Below are positions 1-7,610 of a stretch of DNA of 21,989 bases, piece by piece. The position numbers and the translations under genes are program-made. Within the stretch, counting starts at the first letter, position 1, and each line of letters starts with the position of its first letter. Below the pieces are notes generated by a model. That model did not search any database. It was not told the origin of the DNA and was given only the letters and a program-made list of their open reading frames with translations. This stretch comes from Bacteroidota bacterium (GTDB lineage Bacteria > Bacteroidota > Bacteroidia > Bacteroidales > JAAUTT01), in assembly GCA_023429135.1 (NCBI GenBank), contig JAEYWD010000081.1, positions 1 to 21,989 on the forward strand. Reading direction: 5' to 3'.

Positions 1-36
1 GACCAGGCTCACCCTCCCCTTTCATGCGAATAGCTT

Positions 37-62
37 GTCATCCTGAGCAGAGCGAAGGATCT
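37..62. repeat. REP-like dispersed repeat
   Basis: The segment reads GTCATCCTGAG, then CA, then GAGCGAAGGATCT. It contains an ATCCT/AGGAT inverted pair (40-44 with 56-60), so it can fold into a small hairpin. I recognise the motif as one recurring between genes in many bacterial genomes, which is recall and not a search. No function is assigned. Confidence 0.5.
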
Positions 63-165
63 AATTATTTTCACCGGCCAACTGTGACTAAAATACGAAG
101 TTCAGCAATAATTTAAACTTCAGCTAATAAAATTTGTTAAAGATATCTCTTTCGCATTAGAAATA

Positions 166-258
166 TTTCATTGAAACAGGTTAATACCTGTAAATGAAAT
201 GGCTTGAAGCCTTTCAAAATTTTTTTTCTGATTTGCGCAAGTTTTTCAGAAAGCCATT
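166..258 (+). promoter_or_regulatory. structured leader, candidate attenuator
   Basis: Three structures precede the receptor gene. ACAGGT-TAAT-ACCTGT (176-191) is a perfect 6-bp hairpin. GGCT-tga-AGCC (201-211), followed by a T-rich run to 227, looks like a small intrinsic terminator. AATGGCTT (198-205) can instead pair with AAGCCATT (251-258), closing over TCTGA/TCAGA (227-231 with 246-250), and that pairing excludes the terminator hairpin. A weak -7-like AAAATTTG lies at 129-136. The pairings are seen; a regulatory role is inferred. The terminator could simply belong to a gene to the left. Confidence 0.3.
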
Positions 259-308
259 GTCATACTTAGCAAGTGAAAACAAATATTAAAAAAATTACAC
301 CACTGAAT

Positions 309-2762
309 ATGAAGAAGATTTTATTAATAGTTCTGGTTAGTTTAATGTATATCAACAACTCCGCGAATGGACAAGCGCCTATGGCACGACCCGAACCCGG
401 ACCCGCAGACGGAAAAATCAGTGGGAAAATTGTTGACTCCTCCAACAGTCTGCCGGTTGAATATGCCAGCATAGCTGTATACAGGCAGAAGGACTCTACC
501 CTGGTTACAGGAGTTGTTACCGATATGAACGGAAATTTCTCAATGGAAAACCTGCCCTATGGCCGGTTCTATGCGGTTATTACCTTTATTGGGTACAAAA
601 AAGCCAAGGTGGATAATATTATGATTAACCCTTCGGCAAAAAGCGCTGCAGTTGGAACTGTAAAGCTTGACCCTGCATCTACAGCTCTTAATGAAGTTGT
701 GGTTATGGGCAATGGCAACCAGATGGAATATAAAATTGACAAGAAGGTTGTTAACATTAGCCAAAACATTGTAGCTGCTGGTGGTACAGTTGTTGATGCA
801 CTTCAGAATACACCCTCGGTACAGGCCGATGTTGAGGGGAATTTAACATTACGTGGTAGTTCAAATTTTACTGTTCTAATCGACGGAAAACCTTCAGTTG
901 TGCAAGGGAGCGAAGCTTTACAGCAAATTCCGGCAGGCATGGTACAGAATGTTGAAATTATTACCAACCCATCGGCTAAATACGATGCGGAAGGTAGCGC
1001 CGGTATTATCAATGTGATTATGAAGAAACAGAAGGTTAAAGGTTTCAACGGAAGTATTTCGCTTTCAGCCGGAACAAATCGTAAGAACAACGATAATATC
1101 AACCTGAATTACAAATACGACAAATGGAATTTTTCGCTTGGAGCCGACTATCAGGATATGGGCTTTAAAATGGAAAATACAAGTGAAAGGCAATACTTTA
1201 GCGAGAATGTTCTGATAAAGGATCAGACAATTAACGGCTCCGGCAAATTTAATCGTGATGGAAAGGGAGTAAGAGCCGGTATTGAGTACAGCATTGACGA
1301 TAAGAGTTCAATATCGTTTGCTGGCCGGTATGGTGACCGCAGTTTTAAACGTCCGATGAATGCATTGTATCAGGATTATTTCCCTTTAACCGGACAAAAT
1401 ATATTTTACAGAAGTCTTAATGAAGGCCGGTCAAAAGATGAATTTTACAGTCTGAACCTTGATTATATGCTCAACCTGAACAAACAAGGGCATCAACTCT
1501 CGGCATCTGCATATTTTTCAGGAGGAAAGGAAGATGACCCCAGCCTTACAAGACAGGATACTACCGACCAGGCAGGAAATATAATAAGCACTTATCTGCA
1601 ACGAGTTGATGAAACCGGAGACGAAAGTGAGTTACGATTAAAGGCCGATTACACCCTTCCTCTTTCGGATAAAACAAAATTTGAAGCTGGACTTCAATCC
1701 ATCGTCGAAGGTATTAACGCTAACCATTTCCTATTCAAAAACGAAATTGAAGACATAAGCCAGAGAGAACAACTGGAATTTAACCATAACATCAATTCGG
1801 CTTATGCAACATTCTCCAGTTTCACCAACCTCTTCGACTATCAGGTTGGTTTGCGCGCAGAGCACGAGAATCGCGAAGTAAAACAGCTTGAAATGGGACA
1901 GGACACAACTGTAAATCGCATCGATCTTTTCCCTACAATTCATATTTCGCGCAAATTACCGTGGGACCTGCAGGTTCAGTTAAGCTACACCCGCCGAATA
2001 AGTCGCCCAAGACATTGGAATTTGAGTCCGTTGAAAAGATATATGGACCCTCAAAATGTTCGGGTAGGTAATCCGGGATTATTACCTGAATTTACCGATG
2101 CATATGAACTAAACATTCAGAAAAAGCTTAACGAACAATCGTTCGTTACAGTTGAAGGATTTTACCGTAAAACGAATAATCCAATTCAAAATATCACAAA
2201 TGTTATAGATGGAATAAATTACATGACAGTTACCAACCTTGGAAAAGACGAATCGTTGGGTGGAGAGGCAATGTTAAATGTTGGAATCCTGAAGAACTGG
2301 ACCATCAATGGTTCGGGTAGTTTGTATCATTACAAATTAACCGGCGATATGGAAAAAGTAAAATCAAGGACATCCACAAACTGGAATCTGAGGGCAAACT
2401 CGATGCTGCGTTTCAAAACAGGAACATCGTTGCAGCTTAATTTCATGTATAATGCACCAAGTGTTACCGCTCAGGGTACAAGAGGTTCATTTTACACTAC
2501 CGGCATAGCTGTTCGACAGGATATGCTTAAGAAAAAAGCAAGCTTAACGCTACAGTTCCGCGACTGGATTGGTAATCCAAAAATGGAGATGACAACACAA
2601 ACAAGCAACTTCTATTCGTTTAACCAGATGAAACGCGAAACTCAGGTGATTACAGCAACCTTCACCTACAGAATTAACAATTACAAAGCTCAGAACAGAC
2701 GTAACTCCGACGATATGGGCGGTGATAACGGTGCTGGTGGCGGCGAAATGGATATGATGTAA
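309..2762 (+). CDS. TonB-dependent receptor, outer membrane beta-barrel family
   Basis: Outer-membrane receptor of 817 residues, likely importing an unidentified ligand with energy from TonB/ExbBD. The ATG at 309 is preferred over the in-frame GTG at 273 because it begins directly with a classical signal peptide (MKKILLIVLVSLMY). A carboxypeptidase-regulatory-like beta-sandwich follows at about residues 35-123 (GKIVDSSNSLPVEYASI). A plug domain at about 140-240 carries LRGSSNFTVLIDGKPS and the NPSAKYDAEGSAGIINVIMKK end. The rest is a beta-barrel of the CarboxypepD_reg/OMP_b-brl_3 type. The C-terminus is a Gly/Asp/Met-rich tail (GGDNGAGGGEMDMM) and not the usual final aromatic residue; from memory such tails are common in this subfamily. 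No SusD-like partner is adjacent, so a SusC role is unlikely. The substrate is unknown. Confidence 0.88.
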   Translation: MKKILLIVLVSLMYINNSANGQAPMARPEPGPADGKISGKIVDSSNSLPVEYASIAVYRQKDSTLVTGVVTDMNGNFSMENLPYGRFYAVITFIGYKKAKVDNIMINPSAKSAAVGTVKLDPASTALNEVVVMGNGNQMEYKIDKKVVNISQNIVAAGGTVVDALQNTPSVQADVEGNLTLRGSSNFTVLIDGKPSVVQGSEALQQIPAGMVQNVEIITNPSAKYDAEGSAGIINVIMKKQKVKGFNGSISLSAGTNRKNNDNINLNYKYDKWNFSLGADYQDMGFKMENTSERQYFSENVLIKDQTINGSGKFNRDGKGVRAGIEYSIDDKSSISFAGRYGDRSFKRPMNALYQDYFPLTGQNIFYRSLNEGRSKDEFYSLNLDYMLNLNKQGHQLSASAYFSGGKEDDPSLTRQDTTDQAGNIISTYLQRVDETGDESELRLKADYTLPLSDKTKFEAGLQSIVEGINANHFLFKNEIEDISQREQLEFNHNINSAYATFSSFTNLFDYQVGLRAEHENREVKQLEMGQDTTVNRIDLFPTIHISRKLPWDLQVQLSYTRRISRPRHWNLSPLKRYMDPQNVRVGNPGLLPEFTDAYELNIQKKLNEQSFVTVEGFYRKTNNPIQNITNVIDGINYMTVTNLGKDESLGGEAMLNVGILKNWTINGSGSLYHYKLTGDMEKVKSRTSTNWNLRANSMLRFKTGTSLQLNFMYNAPSVTAQGTRGSFYTTGIAVRQDMLKKKASLTLQFRDWIGNPKMEMTTQTSNFYSFNQMKRETQVITATFTYRINNYKAQNRRNSDDMGGDNGAGGGEMDMM

Positions 2763-2805
2763 AAACAGACGTTAGTACCTAGTAGTAAGTAGTAAGACTA
2801 AATAC

Positions 2806-2844
2806 AAAAGCCTGTTCCGGTTAGTTTCGGGGCAGGCTTTTTTT
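2806..2844 (+). terminator. intrinsic terminator
   Basis: GCCTGTTCCG (2810-2819) pairs with CGGGGCAGGC (2829-2838) through a short loop, with two G-T pairs. It is followed by seven or more T and preceded by matching A residues. It lies 48 bp after the receptor stop codon. Confidence 0.85.
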
Positions 2845-2891
2845 ATATAAAAACCACTACAACAGGCATAAACTATTTTTTAATATTTTCT

Positions 2892-2932
2892 ACTACATTT
2901 ATAGTTTATAATTAATTTTTATAGTATATTTG
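2892..2932 (+). promoter_or_regulatory. blaI-type operator and promoter
   Basis: ACTACATTTATAGT (2892-2905) is a near-perfect dyad of the form ACTACA-NN-TGTAGT with one mismatch, the type bound by BlaI/MecI repressors. A perfect Bacteroidota -7 element, TATATTTG, follows at 2925-2932, so the dyad covers the -33 region. A further TATAGTATA half-site-like run touches the -7 box. The start codon at 2952 leaves a short leader. Position and sequence fit autorepression of the repressor-protease pair; binding itself is inferred. Confidence 0.6.
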
Positions 2933-2951
2933 TTTCATATTTTATTTCAAA

Positions 2952-3329
2952 ATGGAAGAAATAACCAAAGCACAGGAAGAAATACTTAAGGCCCTCTGGG
3001 AAATCAAAGAAGGTGCCGTATCGGATGTTATTGCTGTTTTACCGGAACCTAAACCAGCATACACAACAGTGGCTACAGTTATCAAGGTATTGGAACGGAA
3101 GGGCTACGTAGCTCATAAAACCTACGGGAAAACTCATGTTTTTTACCCAACAACAAGTAAAAAGGAATACACAAGTTTTGTATTGAAGGATGCAATGGAA
3201 GGTCTTTTTAATAACTCACTTAATTCTATGTTCTCTTTTTTCGTGAAACAGAAAAAGAATGTTAGTCTGGAAGAACTTGAAGAATTACGCAATTACCTGG
3301 AAGAAGAAATTAAAAAACAAAAATCGTAA
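2952..3329 (+). CDS. BlaI/MecI/CopY-family transcriptional repressor
   Basis: Repressor of 125 residues, the usual length for the family. A winged helix-turn-helix occupies about residues 1-75 (KAQEEILKALWEI; AYTTVATVIKVLERKGYV; YGKTHVFYPTTSKKEY). A helical dimerisation tail with an acidic/lysine-rich end follows. In known systems the dimer represses its own operon and target genes and is removed when the partner M56 protease signals and the repressor is cleaved near the end of the DNA-binding part. Here the protease gene starts 3 bp downstream and a dyad of the expected form sits at the promoter, so the pair is almost certainly one signalling unit. The cleavage site cannot be fixed by eye; the NSMFSFFV stretch at about 91-98 is in the right area. 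Other regulon members are unknown. Confidence 0.92.
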   Translation: MEEITKAQEEILKALWEIKEGAVSDVIAVLPEPKPAYTTVATVIKVLERKGYVAHKTYGKTHVFYPTTSKKEYTSFVLKDAMEGLFNNSLNSMFSFFVKQKKNVSLEELEELRNYLEEEIKKQKS

Positions 3330-3332
3330 GCC

Positions 3333-4844
3333 ATGGAAGCATTATTTATCTTTCTTCTTAAAGTGTCGGGATGTTTGGCAATTTTTTATAGTGCTTACTT
3401 GCTAATCTTTCGCAACGATATCAACTTTAAAATACAACGCTTCTATTTAATTGCCTCTGTTTGCTTATCCCTTATACTGCCATTTAACAATTATGCATTG
3501 AGGCAATATAATTCTGTACCGGCCCAGGAAAGTATTTCCGCACCGGTTACTGAACTTCAAAACCAGGAAACAGCTAACCCAAAATGGGCAAATCAGGAAG
3601 TAAAAACCTCATTGCCAAACAATTTTTCAGGCCTAGATAAAAGCACATTCAGCCTAAAAGCTCTTTTAAAATGGCTTTACATTACTGTAACCGCACTTTT
3701 GCTTTTCAGAATTATTTCCGGTTTTTTAAAGTTTTGCGCCCTTCGGATACACTCACGATGCGACGAAATCTTTCATACCCGCGTTTACCTTACCGATAAA
3801 ATAAATGGATCGGCAAATATTTTCGGATTTATTTTTCTGAATCCCTCGCTTACAAACGATCCTAAACTCTCGCAAATTATTTTACATGAAAAAATTCATG
3901 CTTCTCAATATCACTCAATCGATATTCTTTTGGCTGAACTGCTTGCGGCCGCAATGTGGTTCAACCCTGTTGTGTGGTTTTTGAGACGATCGCTGCAGCA
4001 AATTCATGAATACCTGGCTGACGATGGGGTTCTGCGTTCGGGCGTAAACAGGCTGGAATATCAAAAACTCCTTGTCAACCAAATTGCAGAAGAAAATCTT
4101 CTGCTGAGTTCAGGTTTTCAAAGTTCAATTAAAAAACGAATGATTATGATGACAAAACACAAGACCTCTCAAGGCACAAAAAGAAAATTACTTGCCATAC
4201 TTCCTATTGCTGCAGGAATTTTGATTGCAATTTCCTGTATGAATAAGCCCAGTCAGGATCTAAAATCAGCAAATGAAACTCTTTCTGCTGTCGCCCCAAC
4301 TAAAATGAATGTATTATACATTGGAGTAGATAACCCCGTAAATATAGCGGTTTCCAACCATAGCCCCTCTGAAGTTAGAGCTACTATTGACAATGGAAGT
4401 TTAACAAAAAACCAGGACGGAACTTATACTGCAAAACCCAAGGAAATAGGAAATGCAATAATCTCTTTGTACATCAAAGATAAATTAATCAATCAATATG
4501 AATTTCGTGTTAAACGAGTTCCTGATCCTGTGGCTTATGTAGCCGGCCAAAAAGGTGGAGAGATTTCTCTCGAAAAGCTACTTAAAGCTGACAAAGTGGA
4601 CGTTATGATGGAAAACTTCGATTATGATTTAAAATTTCAAGTTATTGAATTTGAAATATCAGCACATGATAAGAATGGTTTTTTTAAAGATGAGTATTCA
4701 AAAACAAATAAAATAACTCCTGCCCAGGTAGAACTATTGAAAAAACAATCAAAAGGTTGGAAAATATACTTTTTGGATATAAAATGTGCCGGACCTGATG
4801 GTGGAATCCGTGAACTTCCACCTTTAGTATTTAAAATTCTTTAA
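3333..4844 (+). CDS. M56 BlaR1-like membrane protease with GldM-like C-terminus
   Basis: Membrane zinc protease and likely sensor of 503 residues. Membrane segments are near residues 2-24, 34-53, 110-132, 195-216 and 286-302. The cytoplasmic gluzincin motif HEKIH is at 185-189, and IHEYLADDGVL supplies the likely third zinc ligand, E226. Instead of a penicillin-binding sensor, the extracytoplasmic part (about 325-503) matches from memory the last two domains of GldM: MNVLYIGVDNP, FRVKRVPDPVA, GQKGGEIS, ENFDYDLKFQV, NKITPAQ, GPDGGIRELPPLVFKI. GldM is the inner-membrane motor component of gliding and type IX secretion whose C-terminal domains reach the outer-membrane ring. Coupling to the BlaI-type gene 3 bp upstream suggests regulated proteolysis of that repressor. 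What is sensed is unknown; a GldM-binding partner or a decoy role are inferences. Confidence 0.88.
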   Translation: MEALFIFLLKVSGCLAIFYSAYLLIFRNDINFKIQRFYLIASVCLSLILPFNNYALRQYNSVPAQESISAPVTELQNQETANPKWANQEVKTSLPNNFSGLDKSTFSLKALLKWLYITVTALLLFRIISGFLKFCALRIHSRCDEIFHTRVYLTDKINGSANIFGFIFLNPSLTNDPKLSQIILHEKIHASQYHSIDILLAELLAAAMWFNPVVWFLRRSLQQIHEYLADDGVLRSGVNRLEYQKLLVNQIAEENLLLSSGFQSSIKKRMIMMTKHKTSQGTKRKLLAILPIAAGILIAISCMNKPSQDLKSANETLSAVAPTKMNVLYIGVDNPVNIAVSNHSPSEVRATIDNGSLTKNQDGTYTAKPKEIGNAIISLYIKDKLINQYEFRVKRVPDPVAYVAGQKGGEISLEKLLKADKVDVMMENFDYDLKFQVIEFEISAHDKNGFFKDEYSKTNKITPAQVELLKKQSKGWKIYFLDIKCAGPDGGIRELPPLVFKIL

Positions 4845-4875
4845 AATAAAAAAGCCGGAGTTTTTGAGCTCCGGC
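4845..4875 (-). terminator. intrinsic terminator of the LytS/LytTR unit
   Basis: On the minus strand a perfect stem, GCCGGAG / CTCCGGC (4869-4875 with 4854-4860), is followed at once by TTTTTTATTT. On the plus strand the stem is followed by GACCC and has no T-run. It therefore mainly serves the minus-strand genes, although it lies just after the M56 stop codon and may hinder read-through from both sides. Confidence 0.85.
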
Positions 4876-4955
4876 GACCCTTTCGGGGTATATTTTGAAT
4901 GACTATCTGACGATTATTTTATTGCAATTTCTGTGCCATAATAAATATCAAAAAG

Positions 4956-5726
4956 CTAACTTTTATCACCTTCGAGCCAATTTTTAAACTCCGAAACTTT
5001 TTCGCGGCTTACCAGGGTATCGTCCTCATCTTTATCAGTTATTTTTAACTTCAGGCGACTGCCCGAATAGCTGATAATATCCCTGATTGCCTTCAGATTC
5101 ACAAGATATTTGCGGTTGATTCTAAAAAAATTCCGGGGATCGGTTAATTGCTCTAATTGGTCGAGCGAATATTCCAGACCATAACATCTTCCTGAAAAGG
5201 TGTTCAGAAAAGTTTCCTTTTCCATGGAGTGGAAAAAAGCAACCTCCTCAATGCCAATATGACGTAAATGTTCCCCAACCTTCACAACATAGCGTGCTTT
5301 ATAGGGATTCGAAAACATCTGAACAATTTTATGCATCACTGCATTATCGAGCATAACTTTCTCTTCCTTTTTAAACACCCTGTTAAACTTATCAATCGCT
5401 TTCTCAAGTTCCAGCCTGTCGATTGGCTTAAGCAGGTAATCCACGCTATTCAGCTTAAAAGCATTGATTGCATATTCGTTATAAGCCGTGGTAAAAATAA
5501 CAGGCACCTCAACGGTAATAAAATCGAATATTTTAAAACTCAAGCCATCGGCCAGTTGAATATCCATAAAAATAAGTTCGGGAGCCAGGTTATTCTGCAG
5601 CCACCGTACAGCCGATTTAACCGAGTCGGCCTGTCCCACAAGAACAGCATCGGGAATTATTTCCTTAACCATGCCGATGAGTCGGTCGGCTGCCAGTTTT
5701 TCATCCTCAATTACCAGGAACCGCAT
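4956..5726 (-). CDS. LytTR-family response regulator
   Basis: Response regulator of 256 residues. A receiver domain covers about 1-120: acidic pocket E7/D8, phospho-acceptor D55 in LIFMDIQLADG, switch Thr at 79-80 (FTTAYNEYAINAF) and K100 in YLLKPID. A LytTR DNA-binding domain covers about 148-252 (FFHSMEKETFL, LEQLTDPRNFFRINRKYLVNL, VSREKVSEFKNWL). The family binds DNA through LytTR beta-strands and regulates nearby or envelope genes. It starts 2 bp after the kinase gene ends, so the two form a two-component system translated from one message. The LytTR recognition sites were not identified here. Confidence 0.93.
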   Translation of the reverse strand: MRFLVIEDEKLAADRLIGMVKEIIPDAVLVGQADSVKSAVRWLQNNLAPELIFMDIQLADGLSFKIFDFITVEVPVIFTTAYNEYAINAFKLNSVDYLLKPIDRLELEKAIDKFNRVFKKEEKVMLDNAVMHKIVQMFSNPYKARYVVKVGEHLRHIGIEEVAFFHSMEKETFLNTFSGRCYGLEYSLDQLEQLTDPRNFFRINRKYLVNLKAIRDIISYSGSRLKLKITDKDEDDTLVSREKVSEFKNWLEGDKS

Positions 5727-5728
5727 AG

Positions 5729-6760
5729 TTAAATATTTAATTTAGGTATTTTCACTGTAAATATTTCACCATTATTTTCAATCTCAAGCTCTTTCTCAGT
5801 AAAGAATTTGTAACGCACTTTAAGATTCTGGAGGCCAATTCCTTTGGAGGGGGTTTCGAGCATCTTAGGCTGAATTTTATTGAATACTACCAGAAATTCC
5901 GAATCGTCGCTAATTCTAACGTGTAATGGAAACTCCGCCGAGACTTCGTTATGTTTGATAGCGTTCTCAATCAGCATTTGCAACGAAATGGGCAAAACAT
6001 AAAAACTCTGATCTCTGATATCAATTTCAATTTTCAGATTATTTCCAAAACGCATTTTCTGAAGGTAAATATATGACTCCACAAACCTGAGCTCCGAAGC
6101 AATATCAATCACCTCGCGACTATCGCGATCAAGCATATAGCGGTACATTTCCGAAAGCTGTTTTACAAAAACAACTGCTTTTTTGGAATCGTTTTCAATT
6201 AGTGATGTTAACGTATTAAAACTGTTAAAAAGAAAGTGCGGGTCCACCTGGTTTCGCAGGGCCTGTAACTGAAGAGAAACGCTTTCCTTTTTCAACTTTT
6301 CTTCATTTAAAGCAGCGGCCTGCCACGACTGAAAGAATGCTATCGAATGATAAATAAGCATTACAATCAGCGTGGCCGCATAAAATATAAGGAATGAGAC
6401 TCTGTTATATTGGAAAAAGTTTGTGAGGTCGGGCTTATGAAAAATAAAAAACCATATGAACATGTAAAGCAGTATCATTATAAACGTGCTGTAGGCCAAC
6501 GAAAACAGCAGCCGGAGTATTAGTTTACGAAGAGGATACTGAAGCCATGTATACTTTTTATCAATATATATTGCAAAATATTCGTTTCCAAGCCAAAGAG
6601 ACATTCCTATAACACTGGAATAGAGTAAATATCTGTTCCAAAATTCGAAAATACCAAACCCATCGATAAAAAATCCAATGAAAAAACCGATCAGATTTAC
6701 GAAAAACAAACGTTTGAATAACTCTTTGAAAAATTTTGCTAACCGGCCTTTAATGTTCAT
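5729..6760 (-). CDS. LytS/YehU-type membrane sensor histidine kinase
   Basis: Sensor kinase of 343 residues. Four membrane segments lie at about 18-38, 45-66, 83-108 and 122-145, with no extracytoplasmic sensor domain, so sensing probably happens in or near the membrane. The His_kinase domain has its phospho-acceptor H175 in NQVDPHFLFNSFNTL. The ATP-binding lobe shows LIENAIKHNE (N266) and the glycine motif SKGIGLQNL (307-312), and ends with FTVKIPKLNI. It should phosphorylate D55 of the LytTR regulator encoded 2 bp downstream. The upstream gene for an exported TPR-like protein is only 9 bp away, which suggests one operon and a possible accessory role. The signal is unknown. Confidence 0.92.
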   Translation of the reverse strand: MNIKGRLAKFFKELFKRLFFVNLIGFFIGFFIDGFGIFEFWNRYLLYSSVIGMSLWLGNEYFAIYIDKKYTWLQYPLRKLILRLLFSLAYSTFIMILLYMFIWFFIFHKPDLTNFFQYNRVSFLIFYAATLIVMLIYHSIAFFQSWQAAALNEEKLKKESVSLQLQALRNQVDPHFLFNSFNTLTSLIENDSKKAVVFVKQLSEMYRYMLDRDSREVIDIASELRFVESYIYLQKMRFGNNLKIEIDIRDQSFYVLPISLQMLIENAIKHNEVSAEFPLHVRISDDSEFLVVFNKIQPKMLETPSKGIGLQNLKVRYKFFTEKELEIENNGEIFTVKIPKLNI

Positions 6761-6769
6761 ACATCAGTT

Positions 6770-7417
6770 TTATTGCTTACAAGCTTCGAGCTGTTTCATA
6801 CAATCATCTTTCCCCCACGAAGGATGCAATGCTGTTAAAGGTACAAATTTTTCGTACTTCTGGATAGCTCCTTCAAGAACAGGTTGCGCTACTTTTTTGC
6901 CACCGCCGTAAAAATCGGGTGTATTTAACAATATCATACCCAACATGTAATCAGCTCTGGGATTTTCGGGATTCAGTTCCTGTGCTTTTTTAAACGATGC
7001 CGAAGCCATTTGTGAATATTGTGCTCCGCGGGTTTGAGGATCAACCATAATACGGCCGATGTACAAGAACCCTTGTACAACAAAAATTTCCGATTCATCA
7101 GCTTTGATTTTCATAGCCTCAGTTACCATTTTCTCGGCATAATCCAGAATCTGATCGGTTTTCGACTGGTCCTTATTCATGAAACTCTGAATAACTGTTG
7201 CATAGGCAGCATAATAATAAGGCAACCATTGATTTTGCTCTGCCTGGGCAATGCGCTCGAACTGATTAGCAATGGCATTGAAATCGGCCGGAGTAGCGGC
7301 TGTTTTCATTTGTTCAAGGGTGGCAGCCATAGCTTCGTTATAACTTTTCTCATCGGCAAACAACGTTGAGAACGACAAGGTAAAACCTACCAGAAGGAAT
7401 AATAGTTTTGTTTTCAT
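6770..7417 (-). CDS. exported TPR-like protein of the LytS/LytTR unit
   Basis: Protein of 215 residues with a signal peptide (MKTKLLFLLVGFTLSF, cleavage near residue 21), so periplasmic or envelope-located. The mature part is helical. Helix pairs such as AYATVIQSFMNKDQ and ASASFKKAQELNPENPRADYMLGMILL read as tetratricopeptide repeats, with the clearest unit at about 136-165. TPR repeats usually mediate protein-protein contacts; no catalytic motif is visible. The gene is first in a minus-strand unit, with 9 bp to the kinase gene. I infer an accessory or sensing partner of the kinase, or simply the regulated envelope protein. No precise family name is recognised. Confidence 0.75.
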   Translation of the reverse strand: MKTKLLFLLVGFTLSFSTLFADEKSYNEAMAATLEQMKTAATPADFNAIANQFERIAQAEQNQWLPYYYAAYATVIQSFMNKDQSKTDQILDYAEKMVTEAMKIKADESEIFVVQGFLYIGRIMVDPQTRGAQYSQMASASFKKAQELNPENPRADYMLGMILLNTPDFYGGGKKVAQPVLEGAIQKYEKFVPLTALHPSWGKDDCMKQLEACKQ

Positions 7418-7461
7418 TACATTGAAATTTAAATGATTAATAAGGGATAATTTGTAGATTA

Positions 7462-7567
7462 CTCACCCTAAGTCACTCTCTTCAAGGAGAGGGACTTTAA
7501 GAGCGATGCTTTTAAATTTGTGAATTCTTTCTCCCATCTCTCTTGAGGAGAGGGGCCGGGGGTGAGG
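7462..7567. repeat. imperfect inverted repeat, MITE/REP-like
   Basis: Two arms of about 35 bp face each other. The left arm, from CTCACCCTAAG, holds CTCTC-ttcaag-GAGAG (7476-7491). The right arm, ending GGCCGGGGGTGAGG, holds CTCTC-ttgag-GAGAG (7538-7552). The reverse complement of the right arm (CCTCACCCCCGG) aligns with the left arm. About 40 bp lie between them. It fills most of the gap between the TPR gene and the receptor gene. I recall similar CTCACCC...GGGTGAG elements in other Bacteroidota genomes. Confidence 0.6.
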
Positions 7568-7610
7568 TTGCTAAATGTCATAGTATATATCAGGTATAAA
7601 GTCAGAAATA

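Noticed and set aside
273..308. GTG start giving a 12-residue longer first receptor
   Set aside because: The extension precedes a normal signal peptide that starts at the ATG at 309.
4854..4875. Terminator for the plus-strand M56 gene
   Set aside because: The plus strand lacks a T-run after the stem; the T-run exists only on the minus strand.
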